NCBI RefSeq assembly: GCF_047785965.1
Contig: NZ_JBLOBF010000011.1
Location: forward strand, 1 to 43,460
Length of the DNA stretch: 43,460 nt
Origin: Caldisericum exile_A
GTDB taxonomy: Bacteria > Caldisericota > Caldisericia > Caldisericales > Caldisericaceae
Direction: 5' to 3'
This document shows, piece by piece, positions 16,546 through 25,396 of this stretch. Below the pieces are notes generated by a model that was given only the letters and a program-made list of their open reading frames with translations, was not told the origin of the DNA and made no database searches. A program made the position numbers and the translations under genes. Each line of letters begins with the position of its first letter. Position 1 is the stretch's first letter.

Positions 16546-17442
16546 ATGGCGGCAGAAACGAATGTTAGGGAGGGCGGGGGAAATCCCCGTCCCACTTTTT
16601 CAATTTTAAGTACAGTACTTTTTCTTTTTCCTTTTATTATTTTTGTTGTTGCATTTTTAATACTTCCAACAATTTCTATATTTGTCTCAGCGTTTCAGGA
16701 TCCTTCGGGCAAATTCACTCTACAAAACATTAAAGATCTATTCACGCCATACATAATGAATGCTTATCTTTTGAGCATAAAAGTAAGTCTTTTTACAGCA
16801 GTTTTTGGGGCACTTGTTGGTTTCATGCTTGCTTATGCATCAACTTTTGGGAATCTGCCTTTATGGGTCAAGTCCTATCTGAACACCTTTAGTGGTGTTG
16901 CTTCAAATTTTGCTGGTGTACCACTTGCATTTGCTTTTATATCAACGCTTGGAAGAGTTGGTCTTATAACTGCTTTAATCCAGCAGATCTTTCATATAAA
17001 CATCTATGAACATGGTTTTAATTTGTATAGTTTTTGGGGATTGTGTCTTACCTACCTATACTTTCAGATACCTCTGATGGTGCTTCTTATGACACCCGCA
17101 CTTGAGGGAATGAAGAAAGAATGGATTGAAGGTGCGGAAAATTTAGGTGCAACAAATACACAATACTGGCTCCATATTGGCCTTCCAATTCTTTTTCCAA
17201 CGATTTTAGCAAATACAGTTCTTCTTTTTGGAAATGCCTTTGGTGCTTATGCAACCGCTTACGCATTAACGGGAGGATTTTTGAATATAGTGCCTATTAT
17301 TATTGGTGCAGAAATCCGAGGAGATATCTTGCATAATGTTGGTCTTGGCTATGCACTTGCATTAGGTATGATTGTTATTATGGGTATAACAATTTTAAGC
17401 TACAACTATTTGCAGAGTAAGACTGCAAGGTGGTTAAAATGA
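16546..17442 (+). CDS. ABC transporter permease, first subunit
   Basis: A 298-residue inner-membrane protein with six TMs of the binding-protein-dependent transport class. The EAA loop that contacts the ATPase is EGAENLGATNTQYWLHIGLP (about residues 195-214). The start ATG is one base after the substrate-binding-protein stop and has no ribosome site; translation probably relies on re-initiation. No other ATG precedes the first TM. The first codons contain a GC-rich hairpin with a T tract (separate entry), giving an unusual N-terminus rich in Gly and Pro. Confidence 0.85.
   Translation: MAAETNVREGGGNPRPTFSILSTVLFLFPFIIFVVAFLILPTISIFVSAFQDPSGKFTLQNIKDLFTPYIMNAYLLSIKVSLFTAVFGALVGFMLAYASTFGNLPLWVKSYLNTFSGVASNFAGVPLAFAFISTLGRVGLITALIQQIFHINIYEHGFNLYSFWGLCLTYLYFQIPLMVLLMTPALEGMKKEWIEGAENLGATNTQYWLHIGLPILFPTILANTVLLFGNAFGAYATAYALTGGFLNIVPIIIGAEIRGDILHNVGLGYALALGMIVIMGITILSYNYLQSKTARWLK
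16572..16600 (+). promoter_or_regulatory. Terminator-like hairpin inside the permease start region
   Basis: GGGCGGGGG (16572-16580), loop AAAT, CCCC-GT-CCC (16585-16593, one bulged base) and then ACTTTTT to 16600. It is by far the most GC-rich spot nearby and has the form of an intrinsic terminator, but lies 26 bases into the permease gene. It would lower permease relative to binding-protein synthesis, as stem-loops after binding-protein genes do elsewhere. Confidence 0.6.
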
Positions 17443-18224
17443 AGAAGAGTAGATTTTGGGCGTGGTTTTGGATATTTTTAGGTGCGTTTTATTTTCTTCT
17501 TCCACTTTTTTCAACATTTTTATTCTCCTTAAAGATGAAGAAAGGGGTTCTAAGTTTTGCAGCGTATCAGTCTGTATTAAAAGATCCTCAATTTTATAAA
17601 ACATTTACCTTTTCACTTGAAATGTCTATATTTACGATTATAGTTGGCCTTTTAATAATTGTACCAGCTGCGTTCTGGGTGAGGTTAAGACTGAAACATC
17701 TTCGTCCTGTTATGGAACTTATAACACAGCTTCCTTTTGTTGTGCCACCCATTGTTCTTGTTTTTGGTTTAATAAGACTTTATAGTAAGCCTCCAATACA
17801 ACTTACAAGAACCCCGCTTCTTCTTATTATGGGTTATGTAGTTTTATCACTTCCGTATATTTACCGTTCTGTTGATAATGGGCTTATGGCAATGGATGTG
17901 GAGCGTCTAACTGAAGCTGCCGAAAGCCTTGGTGCGGGGTGGATTACAATACTTTTCAAGGTGATATTACCGAATCTTAGAAGTTCGCTAATTAGCGGCA
18001 CATTCTTAACTTTTGCTATTGTAATTGGTGAACTTACAATGGCTTCTATGCTTGCTTGGCCTGCTTTTGGTCCTTATATGGCGCTTTTAGGACAGAATAG
18101 AGCATACGAACCTGCGGCACTTGCTATTATATCGTTTGCACTTACCTGGGGAGCGTTGGGTGTGATTCAGTGGGTTAATAGGACTTCTATCGTTAAGCAA
18201 GAGCAAGTTGGTGGGATACATTAA
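17439..18224 (+). CDS. ABC transporter permease, second subunit
   Basis: A 261-residue inner-membrane protein with six TMs, partner of the previous permease. The EAA loop reads TEAAESLGAGWITILFKVIL. The ATG at 17439 overlaps the preceding stop as ATGA and follows AAGGTGG; a GTG nine bases upstream is less likely. It is of the PotC/AfuB-like half-permease type. The stop overlaps the start region of the ATPase gene (TAATG). Confidence 0.87.
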   Translation: MKKSRFWAWFWIFLGAFYFLLPLFSTFLFSLKMKKGVLSFAAYQSVLKDPQFYKTFTFSLEMSIFTIIVGLLIIVPAAFWVRLRLKHLRPVMELITQLPFVVPPIVLVFGLIRLYSKPPIQLTRTPLLLIMGYVVLSLPYIYRSVDNGLMAMDVERLTEAAESLGAGWITILFKVILPNLRSSLISGTFLTFAIVIGELTMASMLAWPAFGPYMALLGQNRAYEPAALAIISFALTWGALGVIQWVNRTSIVKQEQVGGIH

Positions 18225-18235
18225 TGGAGGCGAAT

Positions 18236-19303
18236 ATGGGATTTGTAGAACTTATTAACGTCAAAAAATATTTTGGAAAAGAAAATACTGTTCCTGCAGT
18301 TATGGATTTTAATTTAAGCGTTGAAAAAGGTGAATTTGTTTCCCTTCTTGGGCCATCTGGCTGTGGAAAAACAACAACACTTAGAATGATTGCAGGTTTT
18401 GAAACGCCGACAGAAGGTAAAATTCTCATAGATGGAGTTGATGTAACATATCTTCCTCCAAACAAAAGAAATGTAGGTATGGTTTTCCAATCATATGCGC
18501 TTTTCCCCAATATGACGGTTTTTGAAAATATCGCCTTTGGGCTTAGGGTAAAGAAAAAAAGCGAAAGTGAGATAAAAAAGCGTGTTCTCGAAATGCTTAA
18601 CCTAATACACATGCAAGAATTTGCAATGCGTTACCCACATCAACTTTCTGGTGGGCAACAACAGAGAGTTGCCCTTGCAAGGGCACTTGCCATTTATCCT
18701 GAAGTGCTTTTATTAGATGAACCTCTTTCTGCACTTGATGCAAAAATTAGAGTTGAATTGCGAAGCGAAATTCGTGCAATACAACAAAAACTCAACATTA
18801 CAACAATTTATGTCACACATGATCAAGAAGAAGCGCTTACAATGTCGGATAGGGTTGTTGTTATGAATAAAGGAATGATTGAACAAGTTGGCACGCCCCA
18901 GGAGATATACAATAGTCCTAAGACACATTTTGTTGCATCATTTGTGGGCACTCTTAATTTTATTAATACCCAAATTGTTGATAGACAAAAAGGTGTTCTT
19001 GAAGTGTTTGGGCAGAAATTTGATATAGGGTATCCCCTTTCAGAATTTGCACGCAACAAAGTGACTGTTGCAATCCGTCCAGAACGTCTAAAAATAGTTC
19101 CCGATGAAACTATAACAGATTCGTTTGAGGGAGTTGTTTCAAAAATTATCTTTATGGGCGCAATTGTTAGAATTCAAGTTAAGTTAGGAGATTCAATTGT
19201 TTCATGTGATACTTTCAATAACCCGAAGTTGGAACTTCCAAATATTGGGGATAAAATAAAGATATATTTCTCAAAAGAGGATGTGCTCGTTTTAAGTGTG
19301 TGA
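18236..19303 (+). CDS. ABC transporter ATP-binding protein (PotA/AfuC-like)
   Basis: A 355-residue ATPase. Walker A is GPSGCGKTT with Lys45, the Q-loop is in MVFQSYALFPN, the signature is LSGGQQQRVALARAL, Walker B is VLLLDEPLSALDA, and the H-loop is in YVTHDQEEALT. After about residue 235 comes a TOBE-like beta domain, as in PotA, MalK and UgpC. The ATG at 18236 is chosen because GGAGG at 18226-18230 is five bases before it; an ATG at 18224 overlaps that site. It energises the importer and is followed after eight bases by glpK. Confidence 0.92.
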   Translation: MGFVELINVKKYFGKENTVPAVMDFNLSVEKGEFVSLLGPSGCGKTTTLRMIAGFETPTEGKILIDGVDVTYLPPNKRNVGMVFQSYALFPNMTVFENIAFGLRVKKKSESEIKKRVLEMLNLIHMQEFAMRYPHQLSGGQQQRVALARALAIYPEVLLLDEPLSALDAKIRVELRSEIRAIQQKLNITTIYVTHDQEEALTMSDRVVVMNKGMIEQVGTPQEIYNSPKTHFVASFVGTLNFINTQIVDRQKGVLEVFGQKFDIGYPLSEFARNKVTVAIRPERLKIVPDETITDSFEGVVSKIIFMGAIVRIQVKLGDSIVSCDTFNNPKLELPNIGDKIKIYFSKEDVLVLSV

Positions 19304-19311
19304 GGTGATGT

Positions 19312-20826
19312 ATGGAAAAGAGATTTGTAGGAGCAATTGATCAGGGCACAACAAGTACTCGTTTTATAATTTTTGATAGATTTGGAAATCCTATTGGAGC
19401 AAGTCAGAAAGAACACAAACAAATTTTTCCCAAGCCTGGTTGGGTTGAGCATGATCCTATTGAGATTTGGGAAAATACAAAGTATGTCATTCGTGACGCA
19501 ATAGAACGTGCAGGTATATCTCCCTGTGAGATTGCGTCAATTGGAATAACAAATCAAAGAGAAACAACGATAGTCTGGGACAAAAATACCGGAAAGCCTT
19601 TTTACAACGCAATTGTATGGCAAGATACACGTACAAAAGATGATGTTGAAATACTCATAAAGAATGGCCTTAATGATTGGTTCAAATCAAAAACGGGACT
19701 TCCAATCTCAACTTATTTTTCTTTGTTGAAGTTGAAGTGGGTTCTTGATAATGTGGATAGCGTAAAGTTAGAGGCAAGCAAAGGCAACGCACTTTTTGGT
19801 ACAATTGATACATATCTTATCTGGCTTCTTACAGGTGGGCCGAATGGTGGAAAGCATATAACCGATGTAACAAATGCTTCACGAACAATGCTTTTAAATA
19901 TCGGAAATCTTGAATGGGACAAAGAAATTTTAAACTCTTTTGACATCCCTTTGAGTATGCTTCCTGAAATTCGTCCGTCATCTGATCCAAATCTTTATGG
20001 TTTTACAAAACTTGATTTCTTAGATTGTGAAATTCCAATTGGTGGTACACTTGGAGATCAACAGGCTGCGCTTGTTGGGCAAACATGTTTTGATGTAGGT
20101 GAAGCAAAGAATACATATGGAACTGGATGTTTTCTACTTTTAAATACTGGGAATCATATTGTTCGGAGTTCAAGTGGCCTTATTACAACTGTTGCATATA
20201 AGTTTGGTGATAACCCTCAAAACTATGCACTTGAAGGTTCCATTGCAATTACAGGTGCACTTGTTCAGTGGCTTAGAGATAATCTTAAAATTATAAATAA
20301 GTCAAGTGAAATTGAAGAGCTTGCAAAAAGTGTCCCTGATAACGGAGGTGTCTATTTTGTGCCTGCGTTTTCCGGTCTTTTTGCACCGTATTGGCGAACC
20401 GATGCAAGAGGTGTTATAGTAGGCTTAACAAGATATGCAAACCGCGGACACATTGCACGCGCTGCCCTTGAAGCAACGGCTTATCAGACAAAGGATGTAA
20501 TAAATGCGATGGAACAGGATTCAAACATAAAACTTGAAGTATTAAAAGTTGATGGTGGAATGGTGGTAGATGAACTTCTCATGCAATTTCAGGCTGATAT
20601 TCTTGGTGTACCAGTCATAAGACCAAAGGTAATTGAGACAACTGCACTTGGCGCTTCTTATGCAGCAGGTCTTGCCGTAAAATTCTTTACCTCAGTTGAA
20701 GAGCTAAAGAAAAACTGGGCAGTCGACAAGAAATGGACTCCAAAGATGGACGAAAGCGAAAGGTTTAGATTATATAAAAACTGGCTTAGGGCTGTAGAAA
20801 AATCATTCCACCTTGCAGAAGATTAG
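19312..20826 (+). CDS. glpK: Glycerol kinase
   Basis: A 504-residue FGGY-family kinase, of the usual length, that phosphorylates glycerol to sn-glycerol 3-phosphate with ATP. Diagnostic parts: AIDQGTTSTRFIIFD (phosphate loop), ITNQRETTIVWD, IVWQDTRT, GGTLGDQQAALVGQ, and VPAFSGLFAPYWRTDARGV with the glycerol-kinase-specific surroundings of the catalytic Asp. GAGGTGATGT precedes the start. Directly downstream of the importer ATPase and upstream of the G3P dehydrogenase, it makes a glycerol-degradation operon and indicates that free glycerol is used. Confidence 0.95.
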   Translation: MEKRFVGAIDQGTTSTRFIIFDRFGNPIGASQKEHKQIFPKPGWVEHDPIEIWENTKYVIRDAIERAGISPCEIASIGITNQRETTIVWDKNTGKPFYNAIVWQDTRTKDDVEILIKNGLNDWFKSKTGLPISTYFSLLKLKWVLDNVDSVKLEASKGNALFGTIDTYLIWLLTGGPNGGKHITDVTNASRTMLLNIGNLEWDKEILNSFDIPLSMLPEIRPSSDPNLYGFTKLDFLDCEIPIGGTLGDQQAALVGQTCFDVGEAKNTYGTGCFLLLNTGNHIVRSSSGLITTVAYKFGDNPQNYALEGSIAITGALVQWLRDNLKIINKSSEIEELAKSVPDNGGVYFVPAFSGLFAPYWRTDARGVIVGLTRYANRGHIARAALEATAYQTKDVINAMEQDSNIKLEVLKVDGGMVVDELLMQFQADILGVPVIRPKVIETTALGASYAAGLAVKFFTSVEELKKNWAVDKKWTPKMDESERFRLYKNWLRAVEKSFHLAED

Positions 20827-20841
20827 ATCATAGGAGGTATC

Positions 20842-22332
20842 ATGGAAAAGTTTGATGTCGTTATTATTGGTGCAGGTGTCGTTGGAGCTATGATTGCAAG
20901 GGAACTTTCAAAGTATGAGCTCTCGGTTGCTGTCATTGAAAAAGAATCCGATGTATGTATGGGCACAACTGCTGCGAATACTGCGATAATCCATGCAGGA
21001 TATGACCCAATTCCAGGAACTTTAAAAGCAGAGCTTAATGTGAAAGGAAATAAACTTTGGGATGAACTTGCTTTTGAACTTGGCATTCCCCTTAAAAGAA
21101 CTGGTGATTATGTTGTTGCGGTTGGACCCGAAGAGCTTAAAGAAGTAGAGAAACTCTTCGAAAGAGGAAAGAAAAATGGTGTAGTGGGGATTGAGATGTT
21201 AGGTAGAGATGAGGTTTTGTCAAGACTCCCCTACATTAATAAGGATGTAAGTGGTGCAATGTTTGCTTATACCGGTGGCATTACAGATCCTTTCCAGGCT
21301 ACTTTTGCACCTATGGAAAATGCTGTTATGAACGGAGTTAAGCTTTATCTTGATACGGCTTTTGAAGACTTTATTTTTGAAGGTAATCGAATAATTGGGA
21401 TAAAAACAAATAGAGGTGAATTCTTATCTTCTTGGGTAATTAATGCAGCTGGATTGTATTCGGATTTTATCATGCATAAGGCAAATCTTCACCCTGAATT
21501 TAAGATTACACCAAGAAAAGGTGAATATTATGTTTTTGATAGAAATGAGTTTGCAATATCCGAGGTGCTTTTTCCGACCCCAACAGAATTGACGAAAGGC
21601 ATTATGGTGACAACTACAATACATGGAAACACAATTATAGGTCCAAATGCTCATGAAGTTCCCGATAAGGAAGACACATCAAATACAGCTGAGGGGCTTG
21701 AAGAGGTCTTTAGAGGTGCGTCAAAACTTGTGCCAGAAATTGTGAATAATTTAAGGCATGTCATAGCAATTTTTGCTGGGCTTCGTCCAACTGGCAATGC
21801 AAGAACTCCAAATCCAAATGTTGATTATCATCATGATTATCTTATAGAAGCAAATCCTAATATGGGTATCCTCAACCTCGCAGGGATTGAATCGCCTGGT
21901 CTTGTATCATCTCCTGCTATTGCAAAAATGGTTGTAGAGCTTTTAAAAGATTCAGGGCTTGAATTAAAGGAAAAGAAGGACTTTAATCCTATAAGAAAAC
22001 CAAGGCCTCGTTTTAGGGATTTGAGTAATGAGGAAAGAGCAAAACTTGTCAGTAAAAATCCTGCATATGGTAGAATTATTTGCCGCTGTGAATACGTAAC
22101 CGAAGGTGAAATTCTTGAAGAAATTCATGCACCAATTCCCGCAAGGACTTATGACGCAATAAAGCGAAGGACATGGCTTGGCACAGGTAGGTGCCAAGGT
22201 GCATTTGATACACCAAGAGTTGTTGAAATACTTTCGAAAGAGCTTGGCGTTTCTCCGATTGAAGTGACGAAAAAAGGTGACAGTTCTTATTTCCTTCTAA
22301 GAAAAACTAAGGAGGTAGAAGATGAAAGATAG
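20842..22332 (+). CDS. FAD-dependent glycerol-3-phosphate dehydrogenase (GlpA-like)
   Basis: A 496-residue flavoprotein. Residues 1-30 are an FAD-binding fold (VVIIGAGVVGAMIARELSKY), the DAO domain follows, and residues from about 405 form a BFD-like [2Fe-2S] domain: ICRCE gives Cys414 and Cys416, GRCQG gives Cys451. It oxidises G3P to dihydroxyacetone phosphate and passes electrons on, most likely to the next two gene products. The fourth cysteine expected five residues after Cys451 (GRCQGxFC) is Asp456, so the cluster site is incomplete or uses Asp. The same order of kinase, dehydrogenase, oxidoreductase and DUF1667 protein occurs in Thermotoga. GGAGG precedes the ATG. Confidence 0.88.
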   Translation: MEKFDVVIIGAGVVGAMIARELSKYELSVAVIEKESDVCMGTTAANTAIIHAGYDPIPGTLKAELNVKGNKLWDELAFELGIPLKRTGDYVVAVGPEELKEVEKLFERGKKNGVVGIEMLGRDEVLSRLPYINKDVSGAMFAYTGGITDPFQATFAPMENAVMNGVKLYLDTAFEDFIFEGNRIIGIKTNRGEFLSSWVINAAGLYSDFIMHKANLHPEFKITPRKGEYYVFDRNEFAISEVLFPTPTELTKGIMVTTTIHGNTIIGPNAHEVPDKEDTSNTAEGLEEVFRGASKLVPEIVNNLRHVIAIFAGLRPTGNARTPNPNVDYHHDYLIEANPNMGILNLAGIESPGLVSSPAIAKMVVELLKDSGLELKEKKDFNPIRKPRPRFRDLSNEERAKLVSKNPAYGRIICRCEYVTEGEILEEIHAPIPARTYDAIKRRTWLGTGRCQGAFDTPRVVEILSKELGVSPIEVTKKGDSSYFLLRKTKEVEDER

Positions 22333-23596
22333 GTATGATGTTGTTGTTATTGGTTCTGGTCCTGGTGGACTTGCGGCGGCAATTTCTGCAAAGAAAGAAG
22401 GTGCAGAATCAGTTCTTATAGTCGATAGGGATAAAGAGCCCGGTGGGATCCTTAATCAATGCATTCATAATGGTTTTGGTGTTGAGATATTTAAAGAGGA
22501 TCTGCCAGGTCCATCTTATGCGGAAAGATTTATAACTGAAGCAGAATCAATTGGTGTTGAATTTATGCTTGATTCTATGGTTTTGGAAATAACTCCATTG
22601 AAGAAAATTTATGTTACAAGCAAATGGTTTGGCTTTAAAGAAATTGAAGCAACATCACTTATCCTTGCAATGGGTGCAAGAGAAAGAACTCGTGCTCAAA
22701 TTAGAACACCTGGTTTTAGGCCTGCAGGAGTTTATACTGCAGGTACAGCCCAGCGTTTTGTAAATATCGAGGGTTTTATGCCTGGAAAAAGATTTGTTAT
22801 TTTAGGATCAGGAGACATTGGAATGATTATGGCACGAAGACTTACACTTGAAGGAGCAAAGGTAGAGCGAGTTCTCGAAATAATGCCATTTCTTACTGGA
22901 CTTACTCGAAACTACGTGCAGTGTCTTCAAGATTTCAATATACCGCTTCAACTAAGTCACACTGTAAATCGAATTTTAGGTAAAAACAGAGTTGAAGCAA
23001 TTGAGTCAGTTCAAGTCGATGAACATTTTAATCCTATAAAAGGGACAGAAGAAATAATACCTGCAGATACTTTGCTTTTATCTGTAGGGCTTATTCCAGA
23101 GAATGAGCTCTCTAAAAAACTCGGTGTTAAGATAGATCCTTTGATTCAAGGACCTTTTGTTGATGAGGAAATGCAAACTTCAATCCCTGGTGTTTTTGCT
23201 GCAGGGAATGTCGTTCAAATTTTTGACCTTGTTGACTGGGTCACTGATGCAGGTTATACTGCAGGCAAAGGGGCTGCAAGATATGTAAGAGAAGTAAAAG
23301 AAAAAGGAGAATTTGTAAGGCTTGTTCCCGGTAATAATATCCACCATATTGTGCCTCAATTTCTTAAACGTGATGCGCTTGAAAAAGGCCCCGTTAAACT
23401 TATGATGAGAGTTAATAAACCAATTGAAGAAAAAGTTTGGGTTGAGGTAAGCGATGGTTCGAATCTCATTACAAAGAAGCTTGAGCGATACGTACGCCCC
23501 GGCGAGATGGTAACGCTCACTATCCCTCAAAAGGCTTATGATGAAGTAAGAAAAGCAAAAGAACTTATTGTAAGTGTTGAAAGATTTGGAGGCTAA
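22322..23596 (+). CDS. FAD/NAD-dependent oxidoreductase of the G3P oxidation complex
   Basis: A 424-residue pyridine-nucleotide-disulfide-type flavoprotein. FAD fold VVVIGSGPGGLAAAISAKK; a second, NAD-binding fold at about residues 155-190 (FVILGSGDIGMIMARRL); GVFAAGNVVQ near residue 290 closes the FAD site. PGGILNQCIHNGFG holds a conserved cysteine of this subfamily. It overlaps the dehydrogenase gene by 11 bases and is followed by a DUF1667 protein, so the three probably make an electron-transfer complex that moves electrons from G3P to NAD+ or another carrier. The acceptor is not shown by sequence. Confidence 0.88.
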   Translation: MKDRYDVVVIGSGPGGLAAAISAKKEGAESVLIVDRDKEPGGILNQCIHNGFGVEIFKEDLPGPSYAERFITEAESIGVEFMLDSMVLEITPLKKIYVTSKWFGFKEIEATSLILAMGARERTRAQIRTPGFRPAGVYTAGTAQRFVNIEGFMPGKRFVILGSGDIGMIMARRLTLEGAKVERVLEIMPFLTGLTRNYVQCLQDFNIPLQLSHTVNRILGKNRVEAIESVQVDEHFNPIKGTEEIIPADTLLLSVGLIPENELSKKLGVKIDPLIQGPFVDEEMQTSIPGVFAAGNVVQIFDLVDWVTDAGYTAGKGAARYVREVKEKGEFVRLVPGNNIHHIVPQFLKRDALEKGPVKLMMRVNKPIEEKVWVEVSDGSNLITKKLERYVRPGEMVTLTIPQKAYDEVRKAKELIVSVERFGG

Positions 23597-23597
23597 T

Positions 23598-23966
23598 ATG
23601 GAGATAAGAAAATTTACCTGTCTTGGATGTCCTGTTGGGTGTTTGCTTACTGTTTATGTTGAGAATGGTGAAGTTGTAAAAGTTGAGGGAAATCAGTGCA
23701 ATATTGGGATTGATTTTGCAAAACAAGAAGTAAAAGATCCAAGAAGAAAGGTAGCAACCACAGTTAAGATTAAGAATGGTGTTCATCCATTACTTCCTGT
23801 CTATACTGATGCTCCATTTCCAAAGGGTCTTATATTTCAACTTATGGATGAGTTAAGAAAAATAGAAGTTGAAGCGCCTATAAAGATGAACGATATAATT
23901 CTTGAAAATGCTCTTGGAACAGGCGTTAACATAAGGGCAAGCAGGAGTATTAAGAGAAAAGAATAA
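23598..23966 (+). CDS. DUF1667 Cys-cluster protein of the G3P complex
   Basis: A 122-residue protein. Cys8, Cys11, Cys15 and Cys34 (CLGCPVGC and NQC) follow the CxxCxxxC...C pattern of the [4Fe-4S] site at the N-terminus of molybdopterin oxidoreductases, and the whole matches DUF1667, which regularly follows GlpA-like genes. It is probably the iron-sulfur subunit of the dehydrogenase complex. The ATG at 23598 lies five bases after GGAGG (23588-23592); the frame is open further upstream but without support. It is the last gene of the operon; no convincing terminator follows. Confidence 0.85.
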   Translation: MEIRKFTCLGCPVGCLLTVYVENGEVVKVEGNQCNIGIDFAKQEVKDPRRKVATTVKIKNGVHPLLPVYTDAPFPKGLIFQLMDELRKIEVEAPIKMNDIILENALGTGVNIRASRSIKRKE

Positions 23967-24060
23967 AATTTAAATCAAAAGTTTTCTTAACCTAAATTGA
24001 GCGATTTTTTATCACTCTAAAAAAACTCTCCATACGCTCTTCACTTTAATTTCGATATGC

Positions 24061-24387
24061 GATAATACTTACAGCTCAACTGAACTTATAATCGGTGATG
24101 CAAAACATGGTTTTTACTTGGGGAAGATAAAACAGATTCTTGAAAAGTACATTGAAATTTCAAATAACTACTGCTTTAATTGTTGGCTTTGTAGAATTTG
24201 TCCTGCCTGCTACATAACCGCGCTAAATCCTAATGGGATAATGGATGAACAAACTAAATTAAAAAAATGCAAGGTGATTAAGAAATTTTATGAAAGAGCA
24301 TTTATGTTTATAATAAAATTGACCGAAGAGGAAAAGATTCATATCTTTGATTCATTAAAATTGCAAAACGGAGAAAAAGATGTATAA
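24061..24387 (+). pseudogene. C-terminal remnant of a radical SAM/SPASM peptide maturase
   Basis: The frame is open from 24001 to 24387 but has no proper start codon or ribosome site; a TTG at 24118 is the only candidate. From about 24090 the translation reads LIIGDAKHGFYLGKIKQILE and then YCFNCWLCRICPACY followed by a further Cys in KKCKVIKKFYE. That is the auxiliary iron-sulfur (SPASM-like) end of radical SAM peptide-maturing enzymes; the catalytic SAM domain is missing. The stop overlaps the ABC ATPase gene by eight bases, so maturase and exporter once formed an operon. It could alternatively be a free-standing Cys-rich protein, but the lack of a start argues for truncation. Confidence 0.6.
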
Positions 24388-25396
24388 ATATGTGATTGAA
24401 GTAAATAATCTCAAGAAAGTCTATAGAAGGCAGGTTAAAGAAGCAGGTTTAGTTGCAAGCATAAAAAGCATTTTTAAACCGAAGTATGAAGAGGTTGAGG
24501 CTCTAAGAGGTATTTCTTTCAATGTCCAAAGTGGCGAAATTGTTGGTTATATTGGCCCAAATGGTGCAGGAAAAACAACAACTTTAAAAATACTTGCAGG
24601 TGTTCTTTTTCCAACAGATGGTGAAGTTAGAGTTCTCGATGAAAATCCCTATAAAAGAACAAAACAATTTCTGAATAAAATTAGTTTTATCATGGCTTCT
24701 AGGGGCTTCCTTGAGGAAGTTGCATGGGACATTCCTGTCTCTGATGGTTTTTACTTTGTTAAGGAGATTTACAATATACCTTTTGACGAATATAGAAAAC
24801 GAGTTAATACTCTTGTCTCAATGATGAACATTGAAGCGATTTTAAATACTCCTGTGAGGAACCTCTCTCATGGTCAGAGAAAAAAGGCTGAGTTAGTTGC
24901 AAATTTACTTTGGGAGCCTCGTTTGATTCTACTTGATGAACCTACTCTTGGACTTGATATTTTTTCTCAAAATGAGCTACACAATTTCCTAAGGAACTAT
25001 GTAAAGGATCATAGTGCAACAATTATTCTGACAAGCCATTCTATGAAAGATATAGAGAGATGTGCAACAAGGGTAATAATGATTGATAAGGGGATTAAAC
25101 TTTACGATGGGAACATAGAGGGACTTAAAAAGAGAATCTGTAATCGTAAATATATAAAAGTGTGCATAGAAGATGAGTTTGATAATAAATTAGATAAGCA
25201 AATACAACAAATAGATGGTGTAAGTATTATTTCAAAAGAAGAAAATTGCTTAACAATTAGTGTTGAAGAAACCATTGCGAAGGACATAGCAAAGAGGATC
25301 TTAAACCAATTTGCTGTCACCGATATTACAATTACTGAACCAACTCTCGAAGATTTGGTTTTCGAAATTTACAGTAAGGAGAATAACAATGTTTAG
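24380..25396 (+). CDS. ABC-2 type exporter ATPase
   Basis: A 338-residue ATPase of the NatA-like/COG4586 class. Walker A is GPNGAGKTT, the signature is degenerate (NLSHGQRKKAELVANLL), Walker B is LILLDEPTLGLD, the H-loop is in ILTSHSMKDIERC. An extended insertion before Walker A (VASIKSIFKPKYEEVEALRG) is typical of the group that works with two PF06182-type membrane proteins, which follow here. The ATG lies after GGAGAAAAAG and inside the end of the maturase remnant. The substrate was probably the peptide once modified by that enzyme, though related exporters move drugs or lipids. Confidence 0.85.
   Translation: MYKYVIEVNNLKKVYRRQVKEAGLVASIKSIFKPKYEEVEALRGISFNVQSGEIVGYIGPNGAGKTTTLKILAGVLFPTDGEVRVLDENPYKRTKQFLNKISFIMASRGFLEEVAWDIPVSDGFYFVKEIYNIPFDEYRKRVNTLVSMMNIEAILNTPVRNLSHGQRKKAELVANLLWEPRLILLDEPTLGLDIFSQNELHNFLRNYVKDHSATIILTSHSMKDIERCATRVIMIDKGIKLYDGNIEGLKKRICNRKYIKVCIEDEFDNKLDKQIQQIDGVSIISKEENCLTISVEETIAKDIAKRILNQFAVTDITITEPTLEDLVFEIYSKENNNV

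Noticed and set aside
24001..24030. Terminator after the DUF1667 gene
   Set aside because: GAGCGAT/ATCACTC has a mismatch and is followed by A rather than T on the plus strand.
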